From Pezizomycotina sp. ARF18 (Eukaryota; Ascomycota), in the NCBI GenBank assembly GCA_002224055.1, contig AZLU01000220.1, positions 1-64,000 of the forward strand: 64,000 bases of DNA, given 5' to 3'. A model generated the notes under the pieces. The model did not search any database, was not told where the DNA came from, and saw nothing but the letters and a program-made list of their open reading frames with translations. Below are positions 61,354 to 64,000 of the stretch, one piece after another (positions within the stretch are counted from its first letter, which is position 1; each line of letters starts with the position of its first letter). A program made the translations under genes and the position numbers.

Positions 61354-61900
61354 CGGGAGTGCTTAAATGATAATATTTCGGTAGTAATGATGCATGTCGT
61401 CCCTTTTATTTAGCCTTCAGTTTTAGATGCCGCTGCTAGCTTGGCTTGTACGAATAAGATTTGCGTGCCATTGGAGTCAATGTTCCCCCATTTACATTAA
61501 TCACCAAGATATAAATACCAGAATAAGATGGGGTATTATACCTAGCATCTATCTCATATAGCTACAGACTTAGATAAAATAGCAATGCTTGACCGAATTA
61601 GGCCTACATGATACTTAAACTTCTTAAAAACTTAGATATTAGTGCACGTTATATTAGATTGCTATGTAACCCGGAAACTATCCACGATCTACATGAAGTC
61701 TTAACCGTACATCGAGCTTGATTACTTATATTTATAGGATATAATATACTAGACCCTTTTATAAATTAAACAAGACAGAACTCCGTGCTCTCAGAAAATT
61801 ATTATATGCTAGAATAAAAAGAAGGCAATTCATGCAAAATGACTCAAAACCTTAACAATAAACCAATATCACGACATTGTCCTGCCACGAGTCTCTTGTA
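61354..61900. other. Convergent spacer, SDT1 / AVL9-like gene
   Basis: 547 AT-rich bases with no gene. Two facing 3' UTRs are expected. Confidence 0.5.
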
Positions 61901-64000
61901 TCATCCCGTGATCTTCCTGTCTAAGCTGGCGCTCCGCGATGAGCTTGACGAATTCGACGACGAAGACTTGAGATGGCGTTTCTCGTCCACCGACTCGCCG
62001 CCGCGAGATTTTTCGGACAAGTTGGAGTCCATCGAATCCTTCTTGTCGCCGTTTTCAGACCTGCTGTCGAAGAGCACTTCACGCGGGCTAGGACCAGGTG
62101 AACGAAACGCTTTACGTTTTCAGCGGCCCACGACGTCCACGAGGATAGGTAAGAGCTTGACTTTGGTCCGTTTTCGTTGCTGGGTGTACCCGGGTCTATT
62201 GAAAAATTGCGACGGCGTTAGAAATTACAGTCCCTTCGTATCAAGGATAAAACGAAGTTGATGTACTTACTAGAACCTTGCCGCTCGTTTTCCTCCGCGT
62301 TAGTGACAATCGACGGCGGTCTCGTTCTCGACATCTGCCGTTCGATTTCCGCGTTATACTTTTCCATTTCCTCCAGCTGCTTTTTCTGCTCCTCTTTTTG
62401 CTTCCGCTGGTTTTCACGCATTTGCTCCAGGTCGTTCCAGAAGTTCGTGATGGCGCCAGAGACACGCCTGGAGCTACTAGCCAAGGTTTTGGCAACGGCT
62501 TGCTTTCCAGCGTTCACCTTTTCATCAATTTTGAGATCCGAAACGTGTCTATTTGTAGATCAGATTAAAAGTTTGGTAAGTGATCTGTCTGCGCTATCTT
62601 CAAAGGCGTAGGAGGATTTGTGAGGCTATATACTGAGTAACACGTCGGGTAACATCGTCTAAGGTCAAGCCTCCGGCACAGACGTGTCGAGGAAGAATTA
62701 CATCAAAGATTTCCGGTTCTGTGAATGGCTATTAGCAAACTGAAGAAAAGGGCAATAAGAAGCGGCCATTGCTAACCAGTGAATTTCTGGAAGATTCTAT
62801 AATTTTCGGTCGTCTTCCAGCTGTGAACCCAGTCCAAACCAAAGTCCGAGACGGGATCGCCATCTGATATTGGATGTTAGTGCTGAGATCATACACAAGT
62901 AGCATTAATTTTGAGTAGAGACTCACCAATGTCTGCCAGGAGCATCCCGGACGATCCTTGATGCTTCTGCAGGTATTCGGAATACTTCACCGACGAGAGC
63001 AACGCCAGCATGTATTCCTCGAACTGAAGGCGAATGAAGTCTTCGCTTCCAGTAAAACCCATGGTCTTTGGTCTCGTAGGATCGTCTTTGATGAAGAAAT
63101 GGTTAGTGATTATAGCCCTTCTTCAAAACAAAGCCGACATGAATTTCGCACTGACTCTCATCCCAAGTTTCGACGACCGTCTGTGTTAGCGCATCTATCC
63201 ATCTCCGATCCGCAGCCGTTAATGCTAAAGCAGATCTAAGCGATGACGACGAAATATTTACGCTCGTATCGTCCAGCTATTGAAATAAAAGAATTTATAA
63301 TCAATATTTCCAGGCCTATAAATAACTAGCTAGTTTCTTCAACTTACATTTATCAGAATGTCGGCATACCGGTCCTTCTGCTGAAGCAGTAGCGAATTTG
63401 TGGAGCCTACGATGTAGGATTTCGTATTTTTGTCGGCCAACAGATCGAGTTGCTGCAGCGGCGTATACGGTCCGAATAAACTACCCTGTTAAAGTATAAA
63501 TAGTTGAGCTTTGCATGATCATGGTTATCACACCTAAGGAACATATTCCCTTCGCTCAGGTCGACGAACCTTTCCAAATATCTGAAGAGGGCATCCCATA
63601 TACGCCAACAACGACTTTCTCTCGCTTTGCTTGAGAGAAGTAGCTTTGACAAGGCTATTTCGTAGGAATTGAGCTCCGGGTCACTTGCGTCCTGAAGGCT
63701 CTTGAGGAGCCCGGTATAAGTGAAACTAGTGCGAATTGGATCATGCACAATCTTTCACACGACATTGAACTGAAGAACATCATCTGTAGTTCGTTTTAGT
63801 GTCCAAGTTCAGGTCTAGGAGAAGAGAGGCTACGGTATGTTACGATACCTTCGGCTGTAGCAGAGCGCATTTGAACAGTACCAAGGCATTATATTTGAAC
63901 GTGTATATAAACTGGCGCAGACTGAGCCCTAAAAAGGAATTCATCTCCAGGTTAGAGATCCGAGACATCGTATTACAATTGACAGGGTAAGCTTACCAAG
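61901..64000 (-). CDS. AVL9: AVL9-family late secretory pathway protein (C-terminal part)
   Basis: Resembles the AVL9/DENN-related proteins needed for exocytic transport from the Golgi. The N-terminal part lies beyond the right edge. Visible segments are LGLSLRQFIYTFKYNALVLF (near 63930), LQDASDPELNSYEIALSKLL (near 63680), a region with TKSYIVGSTNSLLLQQKDRY (near 63410), LTAADRRWIDALTQTV (near 63200), PKTMGFTGSEDFIRLQFEEY (near 63060), DGDPVSDFGLDWVHSWKTTE (near 62840), and EIFDVILPRHVCAGGLTLDD (near 62690). A coiled coil follows (MRENQRKQKEEQKKQLEEME, near 62420), then an acidic/Ser-rich tail ending SASLDRKITG with the stop at 61901-61903. Short introns and single-base frame breaks occur throughout. 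The assignment rests on the order of these segments; a related DENND6-type protein is the alternative. Confidence 0.85.

Noticed and set aside
4101-64000. Programmed ribosomal frameshifting as the explanation for the split genes
   Set aside because: The breaks occur in nearly all genes, several per gene, at differing short runs, without a shared slippery site. Sequence error explains them more simply.

Overview
This window comes from the nuclear genome of a filamentous ascomycete (Pezizomycotina; I cannot place it more finely). The evidence is short spliceosomal introns with GTATGT/GTAAGT-type donors, genes 0.4-0.6 kb apart in divergent or convergent pairs, and fungal forms of ATG5, SEC53, TRM140, RSM26-like mS42, HSP30, SDT1 and AVL9. 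There is one 771-base scaffold gap (31624-32394). I saw no rRNA, tRNA, CRISPR array, or retroelement.

Layout, left to right: 3' exon of an unknown gene (524-752); a pyrimidine-rich gene desert to 4.1 kb; MRI1 (-); a non-autonomous DNA transposon (5721-6173); RAM2 (-) and ERG12 (-); TRM140-like (+); an unrecognised conserved-looking gene (-, 12368-13076); RAD28/CSA (+); ATG5 (-); a superoxide-dismutase-fold mitoribosomal protein (+); SEC53 (-); a small unrecognised polyQ gene (-); a hybrid histidine kinase (-, 24963-27799); a 7.6-kb low-complexity desert holding the gap; HSP30 (+) with heat-shock elements upstream; a nitrilase-family hydrolase (+); a multi-KH RNA-binding protein (-, 40866-44995); a 10.8-kb desert; a large disordered RER/P-Q-Y-rich protein (-, 55832-59101); SDT1-type pyrimidine nucleotidase (+); and the C-terminal part of an AVL9-family secretory protein (-), which runs off the right edge.

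Most genes are unlinked housekeeping functions: methionine salvage, isoprenoid synthesis and prenylation, tRNA modification, transcription-coupled repair, autophagy, mitoribosome, mannose-1-phosphate supply, stress response and signalling. The one functional pairing is ERG12 directly upstream of RAM2 on the same strand; one makes isoprenoid precursor and the other uses farnesyl diphosphate.

Two points control how the annotation should be read. First, nearly every conserved gene switches reading frame several times without an intron. In each case I resolved, one base is missing from or added to a short homopolymer or repeated base, which points to uncorrected sequencing error and not to pseudogenes. 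Gene spans below are therefore more reliable than any single ORF. Second, homopolymers are exceptionally long and frequent (up to 40 T), both between genes and inside introns, and several are T-tracts abutting A-tracts.

I did not find a convincing new multi-gene system. The best novel items are the transposon with its triple palindrome, the T(n)A(n) tracts, and the two larger unrecognised genes.
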